A stretch of 64,000 nucleotides of DNA from Deinococcus roseus (GCF_014646895.1 NZ_BMOD01000007.1:124001-188000); one strand, 5' to 3'; shown: positions 34,918 through 43,422, counted from the stretch's first letter. Notes: generated by a model not told the origin, from the sequence alone. Program-made: numbers and translations.

Positions 34918-36309
34918 TCAGAAGCGTTTGACCCGCGTGAGCTGGAAGGGGGTTTCCGGTGCCCCTTTCTGGCGTTTGTCCAGTTGCGCCTGGGTCACCA
35001 CCAGATCATCCCCAACCAGCACCGCAGTGGCAGGGAAACGCAGACCCCTGAGGGGTTCGTTGATCTGCAGGGTGCCCGATTTGAAATCTGCAGCCAGCAT
35101 GACTTTGCTGACCACACCATCTTTGTTGCGCACCACATAGAGGGTCTGGCCCGTGAGCACCAGGCCGTCTCCGTTGTTCAGGCCGTCCATCACGCGGGTG
35201 ACCTGCTGGCTTGCCACATCGATGTGCCACAGAATTCCGGTGTTGCTCTGGATGGTCAGCAGTGCACTGCCATCTGGCAAAGCCACAATGCCGTTCAGGT
35301 TGGTTCCGGGCTGGTACTCAATCGGGGTGTCTCTCAGGTCCAGCCATTTGCGCACCCGCAGTTCAGGTGTCACCTGAAACAGGGTTGGACGGGAAGAATC
35401 CGTCACAATGGCCGATCCGTCTGGAAGCAGCACCAGATCGTTGATGAAAGGCAAGGGGGTTCTGGGGGTCATCAGGGTTTTGAAGGGGGTTCCGTCTCCA
35501 TTGAGGATGCTGATGCTGCCAGATGCACCTCCGGCCACCCACAGCCGACCTGAAGCGTCCACTTTCATGCCCAGTGCGCTGTTGCGGCCCTGTGCTCCGC
35601 CATCACTGAACTTGATGACATTCCCGGTTTTGGCATCAATCTGGTAGATGGTGCCGTTGGCTGCACTCCCGGTGTACAGCACATCTTTGACGGCATCGTA
35701 GGCCACCCCTTCTGGGAAATCCTGTGGGCCAGGGAGGGGGTAATTGCGCGTTTCAAAGCTGTCCCGCTCGATCACACCGCAGCGTTCTCTGGCACCAGAC
35801 TTGCCAGAAGGATCAGACATGTAATCGTCTGGCATGGCATGCACCACCAGAGAGCGTTTGAGGATGCCATTTTCCCCGGTCAGGCTGATTTTGTCGGTGG
35901 TGAAGGTGGCACGGCCCGTTCCATCTGCACCCACAACCAGCATGGGGAGGTCACCTCCGTGTCCGTGCATGTTGTCGGTCTGGGGGGAGTCGTGGTTGCC
36001 GGTCATGCCCGGATCGAAGTGCCCTCCTGCCCCGCCAAAAGGCACGATGGTGTTGGTGGCTGCGTCCACACCTGGCGTGCAGCGGCCATATTCATGCACG
36101 TGCATGCCGTGGTTGCCCGCCGCAAGGCCCGAAACCTGCACCGTCACCTGCACGCCATTTCCAGCCTGGGTGAAAGTGGCTGTGCCTGCAGCCTCTCCAT
36201 CAGGCATCATCAAAGTTGCAGTGGCGGTCAGGGGGATGCTGGCCGGAACAGCCTGTCCCAGCGCCAGACCCACCATCAGGGGCAGAACGGAAAACATCAG
36301 GCGTTTCAC
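34918..36309 (-). CDS. Secreted Cu/Zn superoxide dismutase fused to an SMP-30-like beta-propeller
   Basis: This 463-residue protein has a signal peptide (cleavage near GLALGQA). Residues about 25-180 form a Cu/Zn superoxide dismutase domain: His70 and His72 (GMHVHEYG), bridging His97 (GGHFDPG), His106, His115/117 and Asp120 for zinc, His157 (VVHAMPDD), and the disulfide pair Cys77/Cys177. Residues about 185-463 form an SMP-30/gluconolactonase-like six-blade propeller (repeated GxLWVAGG, LLPDGSAIV, LTGQTLYVV). The fusion is unusual. The GTG start overlaps the stop of the upstream dehydrogenase gene (GTGA), so the two exported propeller proteins are made together. The dismutase would remove superoxide outside the membrane. 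The propeller substrate is unknown. Confidence 0.85.
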   Translation of the reverse strand: MKRLMFSVLPLMVGLALGQAVPASIPLTATATLMMPDGEAAGTATFTQAGNGVQVTVQVSGLAAGNHGMHVHEYGRCTPGVDAATNTIVPFGGAGGHFDPGMTGNHDSPQTDNMHGHGGDLPMLVVGADGTGRATFTTDKISLTGENGILKRSLVVHAMPDDYMSDPSGKSGARERCGVIERDSFETRNYPLPGPQDFPEGVAYDAVKDVLYTGSAANGTIYQIDAKTGNVIKFSDGGAQGRNSALGMKVDASGRLWVAGGASGSISILNGDGTPFKTLMTPRTPLPFINDLVLLPDGSAIVTDSSRPTLFQVTPELRVRKWLDLRDTPIEYQPGTNLNGIVALPDGSALLTIQSNTGILWHIDVASQQVTRVMDGLNNGDGLVLTGQTLYVVRNKDGVVSKVMLAADFKSGTLQINEPLRGLRFPATAVLVGDDLVVTQAQLDKRQKGAPETPFQLTRVKRF

Positions 36310-37541
36310 TGGACACCTCCGGTGTAACTGATTTGCAGCAGCACGCCGCTCTGGTCATCGGTGACCAGCAGGGAACCATCGGTGTACTGGGCCACACCCG
36401 CCAGACGGGCAAATTGCTTCCAGACATCACCATCTTTGAACACAAAGCCGGTCATGAAAGGGGTGATGGAAACAGGGACACCCATGGCATCAAAATGCAC
36501 GCGGGCCAGTTCGTAACCCGAGGGTTCGTTGCGGTTCCAGGATCCCCGGAAAGCCACAAAAGCGTCGTTTTTGAATTCTGCAGGAAACTGGGTTCCGGTG
36601 TAGAAGATCATGTTGATGGCGGCTGCGTGGGCAGTGTAATTGAGGGTGCTGGCCTCGGTGGCCTTGCAGTACTCCTCTTTGGTGATCTTGCCGGGAATGT
36701 TGCCCACATTGACGTAAGGGTCAGGAATTCTGTCACCGTAACAGAACGGCCAGCCGTAATTCTTGCCCCGTTCCAGACGGTTCAGTTCTTCGGGAGGGAT
36801 GTTGTCTCCGTGCCAGTCTGACCCCTGATCGAAGCCCCACAGGATGCCCGTCTGGGGGTGCCAGCCAAAACCAATGGTGTGCCTCAGGCCACGGGCAAAC
36901 ACCTCCCTGGATTTGCCATCCGGGCTGATTTTCACCAGGGTGGCGGATTCCGGGTTGGGCACCGGGGTGTCGTTGTTGGGACTGCCGATGGAAGCATACA
37001 GGTACCCATCGCTGCCCCAGTGCAGGGTGCGTGCAGAGTGCTGCCCTCCATCCGGAAAATCTGAAGCAAACACCCTGGGGATGGTTAAAGTCCCATCTGA
37101 CAGGATGCTGGCCACCCAGATGGTGGTGTCTGCAGCGATGTAGAGTTTGCCGTCTTTCTCGGCAATGCCGTGCGCCTGGCTCAGGTTCTGGGCCACCTGT
37201 TTGCGCTCGGTGCTGTCGATCATGCCGTCCCCGTTCTGGTCTTTGAGGAGCAGCACATCGCCAGAAGAACGGCGGGTGAGATAAATGGAGCCGTCTGGCA
37301 TGACCTGCAGCATGCGGGCGTTGCCCAGTCCGGTGGAGATCACCTTCACCTGAAATCCGGCAGGCACCTGCACTTTTTTCAGCTGGTCGCTGGTGAATTC
37401 CAGCGGGGTGGGCTCATTGCGGGTGGCGGTCACGGTGGCCGGTGGCTCTCCGGGGGGAATGGGACGGGGGGTGGGGGGGTCCTGTTGTTGTGCAAAGGCA
37501 GCAGAAAGCAGCACCGCCAGGGTGGTCAATGTTTTGTGCAT
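36306..37541 (-). CDS. Secreted PQQ-type sugar/sorbosone dehydrogenase-like beta-propeller
   Basis: This 411-residue protein has a signal peptide (MHKTLTTLAVLLSAAFAQ). The mature protein is a beta-propeller of the soluble glucose/L-sorbosone dehydrogenase family, with the typical segments VPAGFQVKVIS, LLLKDQNGDGMID, LHWGSDGYLYASIGS, RGLRHTIGFGWHP and GKNYGWPFCYGD. Many such proteins bind PQQ and calcium, but the cofactor cannot be proven here. The start at 37541 is chosen for its signal peptide and a GGAGG 11 nt upstream; the frame is open further upstream without signal character. It is coupled to the superoxide dismutase fusion gene downstream. If the dehydrogenase generates reactive oxygen species, co-expression of a dismutase makes sense. 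Confidence 0.8.
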   Translation of the reverse strand: MHKTLTTLAVLLSAAFAQQQDPPTPRPIPPGEPPATVTATRNEPTPLEFTSDQLKKVQVPAGFQVKVISTGLGNARMLQVMPDGSIYLTRRSSGDVLLLKDQNGDGMIDSTERKQVAQNLSQAHGIAEKDGKLYIAADTTIWVASILSDGTLTIPRVFASDFPDGGQHSARTLHWGSDGYLYASIGSPNNDTPVPNPESATLVKISPDGKSREVFARGLRHTIGFGWHPQTGILWGFDQGSDWHGDNIPPEELNRLERGKNYGWPFCYGDRIPDPYVNVGNIPGKITKEEYCKATEASTLNYTAHAAAINMIFYTGTQFPAEFKNDAFVAFRGSWNRNEPSGYELARVHFDAMGVPVSITPFMTGFVFKDGDVWKQFARLAGVAQYTDGSLLVTDDQSGVLLQISYTGGVQ

Positions 37542-37741
37542 GGGTTTAAATTCCTCCACCCGGTACTTTAAAAGCCTGACAGCTTGCAAACCGCAGGAGA
37601 ACACACCGTTGTGCACAAAAAGTGCAAAGCCTGAAGGGGCAACTGGAGATCGGGCAGCAGAACTGTTGTGTAGAACACAGGAATCCGAGTGTTGTTCTGT
37701 CCGGGTCAGCTCACAACTGAGCATTTGCTTTGCCCGGGTGC

Positions 37742-38647
37742 TCAGGGCTGAGGTCTGCTTTCGGCCCTGGGCACCTGACCCCCGGCTTTCTGTTGGCCTG
37801 TCCAGCTTGCCATCCCTGCTCCCAGCAGAATCAACAGGCCTCCCAGCATCTGGGCCAGCCCCACAGGTTCATGCAGCAGAAAAGTGCCCAGCAGCAACAC
37901 AAAAACGGGTTCCAGCGTGAGCAGCAGGGCCGTGCTGCCTGACCCCAGTTTTGCAGTGGCAAAAAAGACGGCTGGCAGGGCCAGCACGGTGGGGAACAGC
38001 ATGATGAGGCCAATCAGGGTCCAGGAGGTGGTGCCTGTGGGAACGTGAAGTTGCTGTGTGACCAGCCCCAGCAGCCCAAGACCACAGGCGGTCCCAAAGG
38101 TGCTGATGGCTGTGGCAGGAAGGGCCGGGCTTGCAGCCAGCCAGCGCCCTCCCAGAAACAGGTACAGGGCGTAACAGACGGCAGAAGCCAGCACCAGAAG
38201 CCAGCCCTGCACACTGGTGTCCTGTGCGCTGAGGTTTCCAGCCAGCACCGTCACCCCCAGCAGCGCACAACCCACGGCAGCCATTTGCAAGCGGGACGGC
38301 TTTAATCCAGCCCAGGCTTGCAACCCCAGCACCAGGGCAGGCGTGAGGTACAGCACCAGTGAGGTGGTCCCTGCAGACAGGTGTCCCAGGGCCAGGAAGT
38401 ACAGGGTGGTCTGTGCTGTGTAAATCAACCCCAGGACAAAAGCAGGCCAGCGAAACAGGGCTGGAAAATGTGCTGGAAGCAGCGTCTTTCTGGAGATCAA
38501 CAGCAAAACAAGACTGGCCAGCGCAAACCGCCAGAACAGCAAGGTATTGGGGTTCAGATGGGCTTCCGGGGCCAATTTCCCCACCACCGAGAGGGAAGAA
38601 AAAGCCAGTGCTGCTCCAATGGCGCTGAGGATTCCTGTGCGGTCCAT
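37742..38647 (-). CDS. EamA-family (DMT) transporter, 301 aa
   Basis: Ten hydrophobic segments are arranged as two EamA repeats (first about 5-135, second about 145-285), with the usual conserved GLxPxxAxxLW-like pattern replaced by family variants. The C-terminus is short, polar and cytoplasmic. Members export amino acids, nucleosides or other small metabolites. The gene starts 10 bp after the cyclase-family hydrolase gene on the same strand, so the pair is one operon and the substrate may be related to that enzyme. The LysR gene beyond the cyclase is divergent and probably controls both. Confidence 0.88.
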   Translation of the reverse strand: MDRTGILSAIGAALAFSSLSVVGKLAPEAHLNPNTLLFWRFALASLVLLLISRKTLLPAHFPALFRWPAFVLGLIYTAQTTLYFLALGHLSAGTTSLVLYLTPALVLGLQAWAGLKPSRLQMAAVGCALLGVTVLAGNLSAQDTSVQGWLLVLASAVCYALYLFLGGRWLAASPALPATAISTFGTACGLGLLGLVTQQLHVPTGTTSWTLIGLIMLFPTVLALPAVFFATAKLGSGSTALLLTLEPVFVLLLGTFLLHEPVGLAQMLGGLLILLGAGMASWTGQQKAGGQVPRAESRPQP

Positions 38648-38657
38648 CCGTTTTCAC

Positions 38658-39578
38658 TCACTCCTGCAGGGTAGCGAAGGCCCGCACCGGGAAGGTGCCC
38701 ATCCTCTTGACCTTGACGGGAATGGCACTGAACTGGAATCCAGAGGTGGGAAGCTGTTCCAGACCACGCAGGTGTTCCACAATCAGGATGTCCGCACCCA
38801 GCAAGGTGGAGTGTACAGGTCGGGTGCCTCCGCTGGTGTCGTCGATGTTGAGGGAATCAATGCCCACCAGCACGGCCCCCTGCGCTTTGAGGTACAGGGC
38901 AGCGTCTTCGGTCAGGAAGGGGTGGCCTTCGAAGTACGGGTCGGTGCCCCAGTGCTGTGCCCATCCGGTGTGCACCAGCACGGCTTTGCCTTTCACATCT
39001 GTGGCCTGAAAAGCCCCCTTACTGATGGCCCGTCCGGTGGTTCCCGTGACGCGCACCACCACGGCTGGCAAATCTGCCAGTTCTGAAAGTTCGAGTTCTG
39101 AAAGATCCCGGCCATTTTCATAACGGTGAAAAGGGCTGTCCAGGTAGGTTCCGGTGTTGCCCACCATTTCCAGGCGGTCCATCTGGAAAGTGGTGCCCTC
39201 GGCATAGAGGGACTTTGCCATTTCCCTGCTGATGAAATCGCAGATGATGGGGGCCGGGAAACCCTTGAGGGTGACCATCCCTTCCACAATGGTGTGGCTC
39301 AGGTCGATGTAACGTTTTGAAGTTGCGTGGTCTGACGGGACAGCAGGCGCACTTCTTTTGTGCTGCTCAAAGATGATTTTGCGATTCAGAATGCGCACTT
39401 CACGGACCATCAAAAGACGCAGGTCTTTCACAATGAAATCGGCGAGGGCTTCATCTGAAAGGTCTTCTGTGTGCAAATCCAGCCGGAAGTCCTGGCCCTG
39501 GATGCCGCCTCCGTTGGAGAAATCCACCTCGAAGTCAAACTGGATGCGCCGCTGTGTGTTCAGGGTCTGCTCGGTCAT
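38658..39578 (-). CDS. Cyclase-family (kynurenine formamidase-like) hydrolase with N-terminal extension
   Basis: This 306-residue protein has a cyclase/KynB-type domain from about residue 90 onward, with YIDLSHTI and metal-site region TGTYLDSPFHRY. The common His in the HxGTHxDxPxH motif is replaced by Tyr here. An N-terminal module of about 80 residues precedes it, with a beta-alpha pattern ending in VREVRILNRKIIF; I do not recognise it. The start at ATG 39578 is leaderless: TTGATT, 17 nt, TACACT, 6 nt, ATG. The open frame continues upstream, through the promoter. It is an operon with the EamA transporter gene and divergent from a LysR regulator gene. The substrate is unknown. Confidence 0.8.
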   Translation of the reverse strand: MTEQTLNTQRRIQFDFEVDFSNGGGIQGQDFRLDLHTEDLSDEALADFIVKDLRLLMVREVRILNRKIIFEQHKRSAPAVPSDHATSKRYIDLSHTIVEGMVTLKGFPAPIICDFISREMAKSLYAEGTTFQMDRLEMVGNTGTYLDSPFHRYENGRDLSELELSELADLPAVVVRVTGTTGRAISKGAFQATDVKGKAVLVHTGWAQHWGTDPYFEGHPFLTEDAALYLKAQGAVLVGIDSLNIDDTSGGTRPVHSTLLGADILIVEHLRGLEQLPTSGFQFSAIPVKVKRMGTFPVRAFATLQE

Positions 39579-39584
39579 GTCCCG

Positions 39585-39613
39585 AGTGTAAAGGGAAACC
39601 TCACATGAATCAA
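39585..39613 (-). promoter_or_regulatory. Promoter of the cyclase-EamA operon
   Basis: On the minus strand, -35 TTGATT (39608-39613), a 17-nt spacer and -10 TACACT (39585-39590) end 6 nt before the ATG. ATGAATC (39605-39611) and GATTCAT (39622-39628) form an inverted repeat over the -35 and are a likely LysR site. Confidence 0.65.
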
Positions 39614-39649
39614 ACAAGTAAGATTCATGTTTAGAATCTGTTTTATTCA

Positions 39650-39655
39650 TATAAT
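39650..39655 (+). promoter_or_regulatory. -10 element TATAAT of the LysR gene, leaderless
   Basis: A consensus TATAAT ends 6 nt before the ATG at 39662, with no ribosome site. A second inverted repeat (AGATTC 39621-39626, GAATCT 39634-39639) lies where the -35 should be, consistent with autoregulation. Confidence 0.65.
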
Positions 39656-39661
39656 GTCTTC

Positions 39662-40540
39662 ATGCAATTGCACCAGATCCTGGGGTTTCTGAAAATCGTG
39701 GAAGTGGGTTCTTTCACACTGGCTGCAGAGCAACTGGAGGTGTCCCAGTCGGCGCTCAGCCATGCCATTGCTGCGCTGGAAAAAGAACTGGGGGTGCTGC
39801 TGCTGGAACGGGGAAGGCACGGGGCCAGACCCACCGAAGTGGGAGAAAAACTGCTGCCGCACATGCGGGAGATTGTTGCCCGACTGGAACGCATCCGCAA
39901 CGAAGCCAGCGACACCACCCAGTTGCTCTCCGGGAGGGTGCGCCTGGGGGCCATCCCCAGTTCCACTGTGGATTTGCTGCCCCGGGCCATGGCGGCTTTT
40001 GGTCGGCAGTGCCCCAGCATCGAACTCATTATGCTGGAAGAACCCAGCCAGGGCGAAGGGCGGCTGCTGGAATGGCTGGCCTCTCACACCATTGATGTGG
40101 CCCTGATGGAGCTTCCCGTCACCCAGTTTGAAGCTTTTCCTTTGCAAGATGATGAACTTTGCGCTGTGCTCCCTCTGCATTCACCACTGGCCCGACTGCC
40201 TGAAGTGCAGATCACCGATCTGGCCCCTCAACCCTTTGTGCTCTCCAGGTACAGCAGCGAACACCTGATCTTGCAGGCGTACCAGCAGGTGGGCCTCTCC
40301 CCCAGCATTCGGTTTGAGGTGCAGGACCTGGGAACATTGATCGGTCTGGTGCGGGAAGGGCTGGGCATTTCTCTGGTGCCGCGTCTGGCTTTGCCTGTTG
40401 CCCCTGAAGGGATTGCACTGGTGTCTGTGGTTCCCAGAATCCAGCGGCAGATCGGGTTTGTGGTGCGTTCGGTGACGGATGTTTCTCCTGCTGTGAAAGC
40501 TTTCATCGAGCGCACCCGCTTGCTGGTGGATCCAGCCTGA
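39662..40540 (+). CDS. LysR-family transcriptional regulator, 292 aa
   Basis: The N-terminal winged HTH (residues 1-60, LQQ/LHQ start, TLAAEQLEVSQSALSHAIAALEKELG) is followed by a type-2 periplasmic-binding-like sensor domain (about 90-290). This is the standard length and order for the family. It is divergent from the cyclase-EamA operon across an 83-bp interval containing two inverted repeats, the usual arrangement for a LysR regulator acting on its neighbour. The effector is unknown. Confidence 0.92.
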   Translation: MQLHQILGFLKIVEVGSFTLAAEQLEVSQSALSHAIAALEKELGVLLLERGRHGARPTEVGEKLLPHMREIVARLERIRNEASDTTQLLSGRVRLGAIPSSTVDLLPRAMAAFGRQCPSIELIMLEEPSQGEGRLLEWLASHTIDVALMELPVTQFEAFPLQDDELCAVLPLHSPLARLPEVQITDLAPQPFVLSRYSSEHLILQAYQQVGLSPSIRFEVQDLGTLIGLVREGLGISLVPRLALPVAPEGIALVSVVPRIQRQIGFVVRSVTDVSPAVKAFIERTRLLVDPA

Positions 40541-40782
40541 ATCCAGCTTTTCAGCAGCATTTCTGTGAACCTGCAACTTTGCTCTGATTGAGAACTTTCT
40601 CTGCATCCAGCTGCAGCAAAAAGTTTGTTCTTTAAACAAATCAAGTTAAATAAGTTATGGATTTGTAAATCTTTCCAGTAACTTACAAATCAACGTGATA
40701 AAACAGCAAGAAACCATTTTTTATAATGAACTCACTTTCAAGCCACAGGCCCCAAGCACTTTCCACCCCGAGGAGGCACCCC

Positions 40783-41256
40783 ATGCACATTTGCACCTAC
40801 AGCGCCAGCTCCCAGACCACCCTCCAGGCAGTGTGGCAACTCTGGACCAACATCAAACACTGGCCCCGCTGGGACAGCCAGTTGCAATCTGTAGAAATGG
40901 ACGGGGCCTTCCGCCAGGGCTCCACAGGAACCCTCACCTACCAGGACGGCAGCAAGAAAACCTTCAGCATCATCAAACTGCAGGTGCAAGAAAGCCTGGT
41001 GCTCGCCATTGCTTACCCCCACGGCAGCGAACTCCGCATCAAGTGGGATTTGCGGCAAAACGGTTCTGAAATCCTGTTCGATCAGGAAGTCTCCATCTCT
41101 GCCACCCCTTTTGCCAAGCTGCTGCTGCGTGGCCACAAAGAGCCCCTGATGAAATCCAGTCACAACCAGATGCAGCGCATGCTGGATTTGCTGGAAGGGG
41201 AATTCTCTCCCTTCAAGGATGCTGCAGCACGTGGCACCCCCCGCGCTGCCCTGTAA
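40783..41256 (+). CDS. SRPBCC-fold (polyketide cyclase/START-like) protein
   Basis: This 157-residue protein starts at ATG 40783, with GAGGAGG 6 nt upstream. The pattern is that of a SRPBCC ligand-binding fold: an initial strand, a helix with WTNIKHWPRWD, several strands, and a long C-terminal helix (KSSHNQMQRMLDLLEGEF). No catalytic residues can be assigned; such proteins bind small hydrophobic molecules. A TATAAT hexamer lies about 60 bp upstream. A strong terminator follows at 41281-41308. Confidence 0.75.
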   Translation: MHICTYSASSQTTLQAVWQLWTNIKHWPRWDSQLQSVEMDGAFRQGSTGTLTYQDGSKKTFSIIKLQVQESLVLAIAYPHGSELRIKWDLRQNGSEILFDQEVSISATPFAKLLLRGHKEPLMKSSHNQMQRMLDLLEGEFSPFKDAAARGTPRAAL

Positions 41257-41280
41257 CCTCTGAACCTGTAACCTTCAAAA

Positions 41281-41308
41281 CCCCCAGAATAATTCTGGGG
41301 GTTTTTTG
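41281..41308 (+). terminator. Intrinsic terminator after the SRPBCC gene
   Basis: A 10-bp perfect stem (CCCCCAGAAT with ATTCTGGGGG) is followed by TTTTTT. Confidence 0.9.
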
Positions 41309-41394
41309 GGTCAACAACTGATTTTCTCAGGTGGAGCAACTGTTGACCCAGGGGGATCTGGGCCATCAACAGTGCGCCTTTCCCTTGAAAATTC

Positions 41395-41413
41395 ATAACC
41401 AATCGGTTATCAT
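41395..41413 (+). promoter_or_regulatory. ArsR operator overlapping a leaderless -10
   Basis: The palindrome ATAACC-AATC-GGTTAT (41395-41410) overlaps the -10 hexamer TATCAT (41408-41413), which ends 6 nt before the ATG at 41420. This is a typical autorepression layout. Confidence 0.65.
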
Positions 41414-41419
41414 TTAGTC

Positions 41420-41740
41420 ATGGGCACACCCACCGAACAGTTTCACGCCCTCGCAGATCCGACCCGCAGGGGCATCTTTGAACACCTGCTGCGGGATGGC
41501 CATCAGACGGTGCGCAGCCTCACCCAGCAGGCCGGGGTGTCTCAGCCTGCCGTGTCCAAACACCTCAAAACCCTCAAAGAAGCCGGTCTGGTCACCGACC
41601 ACCCCCAGGGCCGGGAAACCCACTACCAGGCCACCCCGGAAGGCCTGGTCCCCATTTTCAACTGGGTGCAGGAGTACGCTGTTTACTGGCAGGGCCGTCT
41701 GGATGACCTGGAACGCCTGCTGGACGGGATGGACGAATGA
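41420..41740 (+). CDS. ArsR-family repressor paired with an AHSA1 protein
   Basis: This 106-residue winged-helix protein has the HTH segment LTQQAGVSQPAVSKHLKTLKEAGLV (about residues 35-59) and a beta-wing (GRETHY). It lacks metal-binding Cys pairs and belongs to the ArsR subgroup that is co-transcribed with SRPBCC/AHSA1 genes. The stop overlaps the ATG of the next gene (ATGA). The palindrome at 41395-41410 over the promoter is its likely site. It probably regulates its own two-gene unit. Confidence 0.88.
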   Translation: MGTPTEQFHALADPTRRGIFEHLLRDGHQTVRSLTQQAGVSQPAVSKHLKTLKEAGLVTDHPQGRETHYQATPEGLVPIFNWVQEYAVYWQGRLDDLERLLDGMDE

Positions 41741-42177
41741 CCAGTCCTTTGCCTGCGGCCCAGGCCATCGTGATTGACCGCCACCTCTCCCACACCCCCG
41801 AAAAAGTCTGGCGTGCCCTCACCGAAAAAGATTTGCTCTCCCAGTGGCTGATGGCCAACAACTTCAGGGCCGAGGTCGGGCACCAGTTCCAGTTGCGCCG
41901 CGCACCCATGCCGCACTGGGATGGGGTGGTGCAATGTGAAGTGCTGGAAGTGGATCCTCCCCACCAGCTTTCCTACCGCTGGAACACCCTGTGGGAAAAC
42001 CAGCCTGGCCTGAACACCATCGTCACCTGGACCGTGATCCCGGACGGCAACGGCACCCTCCTGCGCATGCAGCAATCCGGCTTCCAGCCCTCCCAGATGC
42101 ACAACCTCAAAGGGGCAGAATACGGCTGGACGGGCTTCCTGCAAAACCTGCAGGACCTGCTGGAAACCGTGCAGTAA
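41737..42177 (+). CDS. AHSA1/SRPBCC-domain protein
   Basis: This 146-residue protein has the Activator of Hsp90 ATPase-like START fold: IDRHLSHTPEKVWRALTEKDLLSQWL at the start, strands through WEVD/LSYRW, and a C-terminal helix (GWTGFLQNLQDLLETV). Proteins of this group next to ArsR repressors bind an unknown ligand and may act with the repressor or as enzymes. Translation is coupled to the arsR gene by the 4-bp overlap. Confidence 0.85.
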   Translation: MTSPLPAAQAIVIDRHLSHTPEKVWRALTEKDLLSQWLMANNFRAEVGHQFQLRRAPMPHWDGVVQCEVLEVDPPHQLSYRWNTLWENQPGLNTIVTWTVIPDGNGTLLRMQQSGFQPSQMHNLKGAEYGWTGFLQNLQDLLETVQ

Positions 42178-42335
42178 AACCAGCTTCAACAATCAACCTG
42201 TTCCTCACTTGCATGAGGCTGCTTGTTCTGGCTTCTCAGGCTCCCTGAGACAGCCCGGACCATCCTGATCTGTTGCAAAATCCCCATAAAATTGGCCGTT
42301 CCAAATCCCAAGCCCCCACTCAAAAGGAGAAAAAC

Positions 42336-42674
42336 ATGACTGCAATCACCACCATCATTTACCCCGTCAAGAACCTCAGCGAAGCCAAAACCCTCTACGG
42401 TGCCCTGCTGGGCGTGGACCCTTACGCAGATGCCCCCTACTATGTCGGGTACAAAGTGGGCAATCAGGACATCGGACTGGATCCCAACGGCCACCAGCAC
42501 GGCATGACCGGCCCGGTCTGCTATGTGAACGTGTCAGACCTTCAGGCACAACTGAAAGCCTTGCTGGATGCTGGAGCCACCCTGGTGCAGGACGTGCGGG
42601 ATGTGGGTGGCAAACTGATCGCATCGGTGAGGGACCACGATAGCAACCCCATCGGTCTGATGCAAGCCCTCTGA
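42336..42674 (+). CDS. VOC-superfamily (glyoxalase-like) protein
   Basis: This 112-residue single-domain protein starts with ITTIIYPVKNLSEAKTLYGALLGV, the usual first beta-alpha-beta unit of vicinal-oxygen-chelate proteins, and ends with the D-x-x-GNPIGLMQ-like closing strand. It starts at ATG 42336 with AAGGAG 7 nt upstream. No complete metal-ligand set is visible (a Glu near the end of the fold is replaced), so a binding role, such as drug or metabolite sequestration, is as likely as catalysis. Confidence 0.8.
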   Translation: MTAITTIIYPVKNLSEAKTLYGALLGVDPYADAPYYVGYKVGNQDIGLDPNGHQHGMTGPVCYVNVSDLQAQLKALLDAGATLVQDVRDVGGKLIASVRDHDSNPIGLMQAL

Positions 42675-42731
42675 GTTGCTGACACAAAAATTCCCCGGCA
42701 ACGCCCCTGAAGGGTATGCTGGGGAACATCC

Positions 42732-43364
42732 ATGCCTGAGCTTTCCCTTCCTTTGCCAGAAATGATCCACCAGGTGCCCTGCCAGATGCGGGCAGTGGCT
42801 TTCACTTTCGATGATGGCCCGGACCCCGTCTACACCCCGGAGTTGCTGACCATTTTTGAACAGGCCGGAGGCCACGCCACCTTTTTCATGCTGGGTCAAC
42901 AGATCGAGCGTTTCCCAGATGTGGCAAGGCAGGTGCATGCAGCAGGCCATGAGCTGGGCAACCACACCCACAGCCATCCTTTCCTCACCCGGCTGTCCAG
43001 CGCAGAGCAATTGCAGCAGTTGCAGCAAACCGATGTGCTGCTGCGCGAGGTCACGGGAAACCCCTGCCGCACCTTTCGCCCGCCTTATCTGGATGCCAAC
43101 GAGGGGGTGTTGCAGGTGGCTGAACAGTGCGGGTACCACAGCATTGGTGCGGTCAACCTGGACACCCGCGACTGGGCTTCACCCGGAGTGGAACATCTGG
43201 TGGAAAGCACCTTGCGGGCTGTGCGACCGGGCAGCATCCTGCTGTTCCATGATGGGGGCGGAGACCGTTCCCAGACGGTGGAAGCCGTAAAACAACTGGT
43301 GTCCCTGCTGACCGCTCAGGGGTATGCCCTGCTCACGGTGTCCGGGTTGCTACAAATGGCCTGA
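42732..43364 (+). CDS. Polysaccharide deacetylase, NodB domain
   Basis: This 210-residue protein has the NodB homology domain: TFDDGPD (25-31; catalytic and metal Asp27/28), the metal His pair H78-x3-H82 (NHTHSH), RPPY (about 118), and the closing LFHDGGG motif. There is no signal peptide, so it is predicted cytosolic or exported by an unusual route. Likely substrates are N-acetylated glycans such as peptidoglycan or surface polysaccharide. A hairpin terminator follows. Confidence 0.88.
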   Translation: MPELSLPLPEMIHQVPCQMRAVAFTFDDGPDPVYTPELLTIFEQAGGHATFFMLGQQIERFPDVARQVHAAGHELGNHTHSHPFLTRLSSAEQLQQLQQTDVLLREVTGNPCRTFRPPYLDANEGVLQVAEQCGYHSIGAVNLDTRDWASPGVEHLVESTLRAVRPGSILLFHDGGGDRSQTVEAVKQLVSLLTAQGYALLTVSGLLQMA

Positions 43365-43390
43365 GGGCTTCGCGTTTGCACCTCAAAAAA

Positions 43391-43422
43391 AGGCCAGCAC
43401 CGAAATTTGATGCTGGTCTTTT
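43391..43422 (+). terminator. Terminator between the deacetylase and aldose epimerase genes
   Basis: AGGCCAGCA pairs with TGCTGGTCT across an 11-nt loop, flanked by an A run on the left and T residues on the right. It could serve both convergent genes. Confidence 0.7.
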
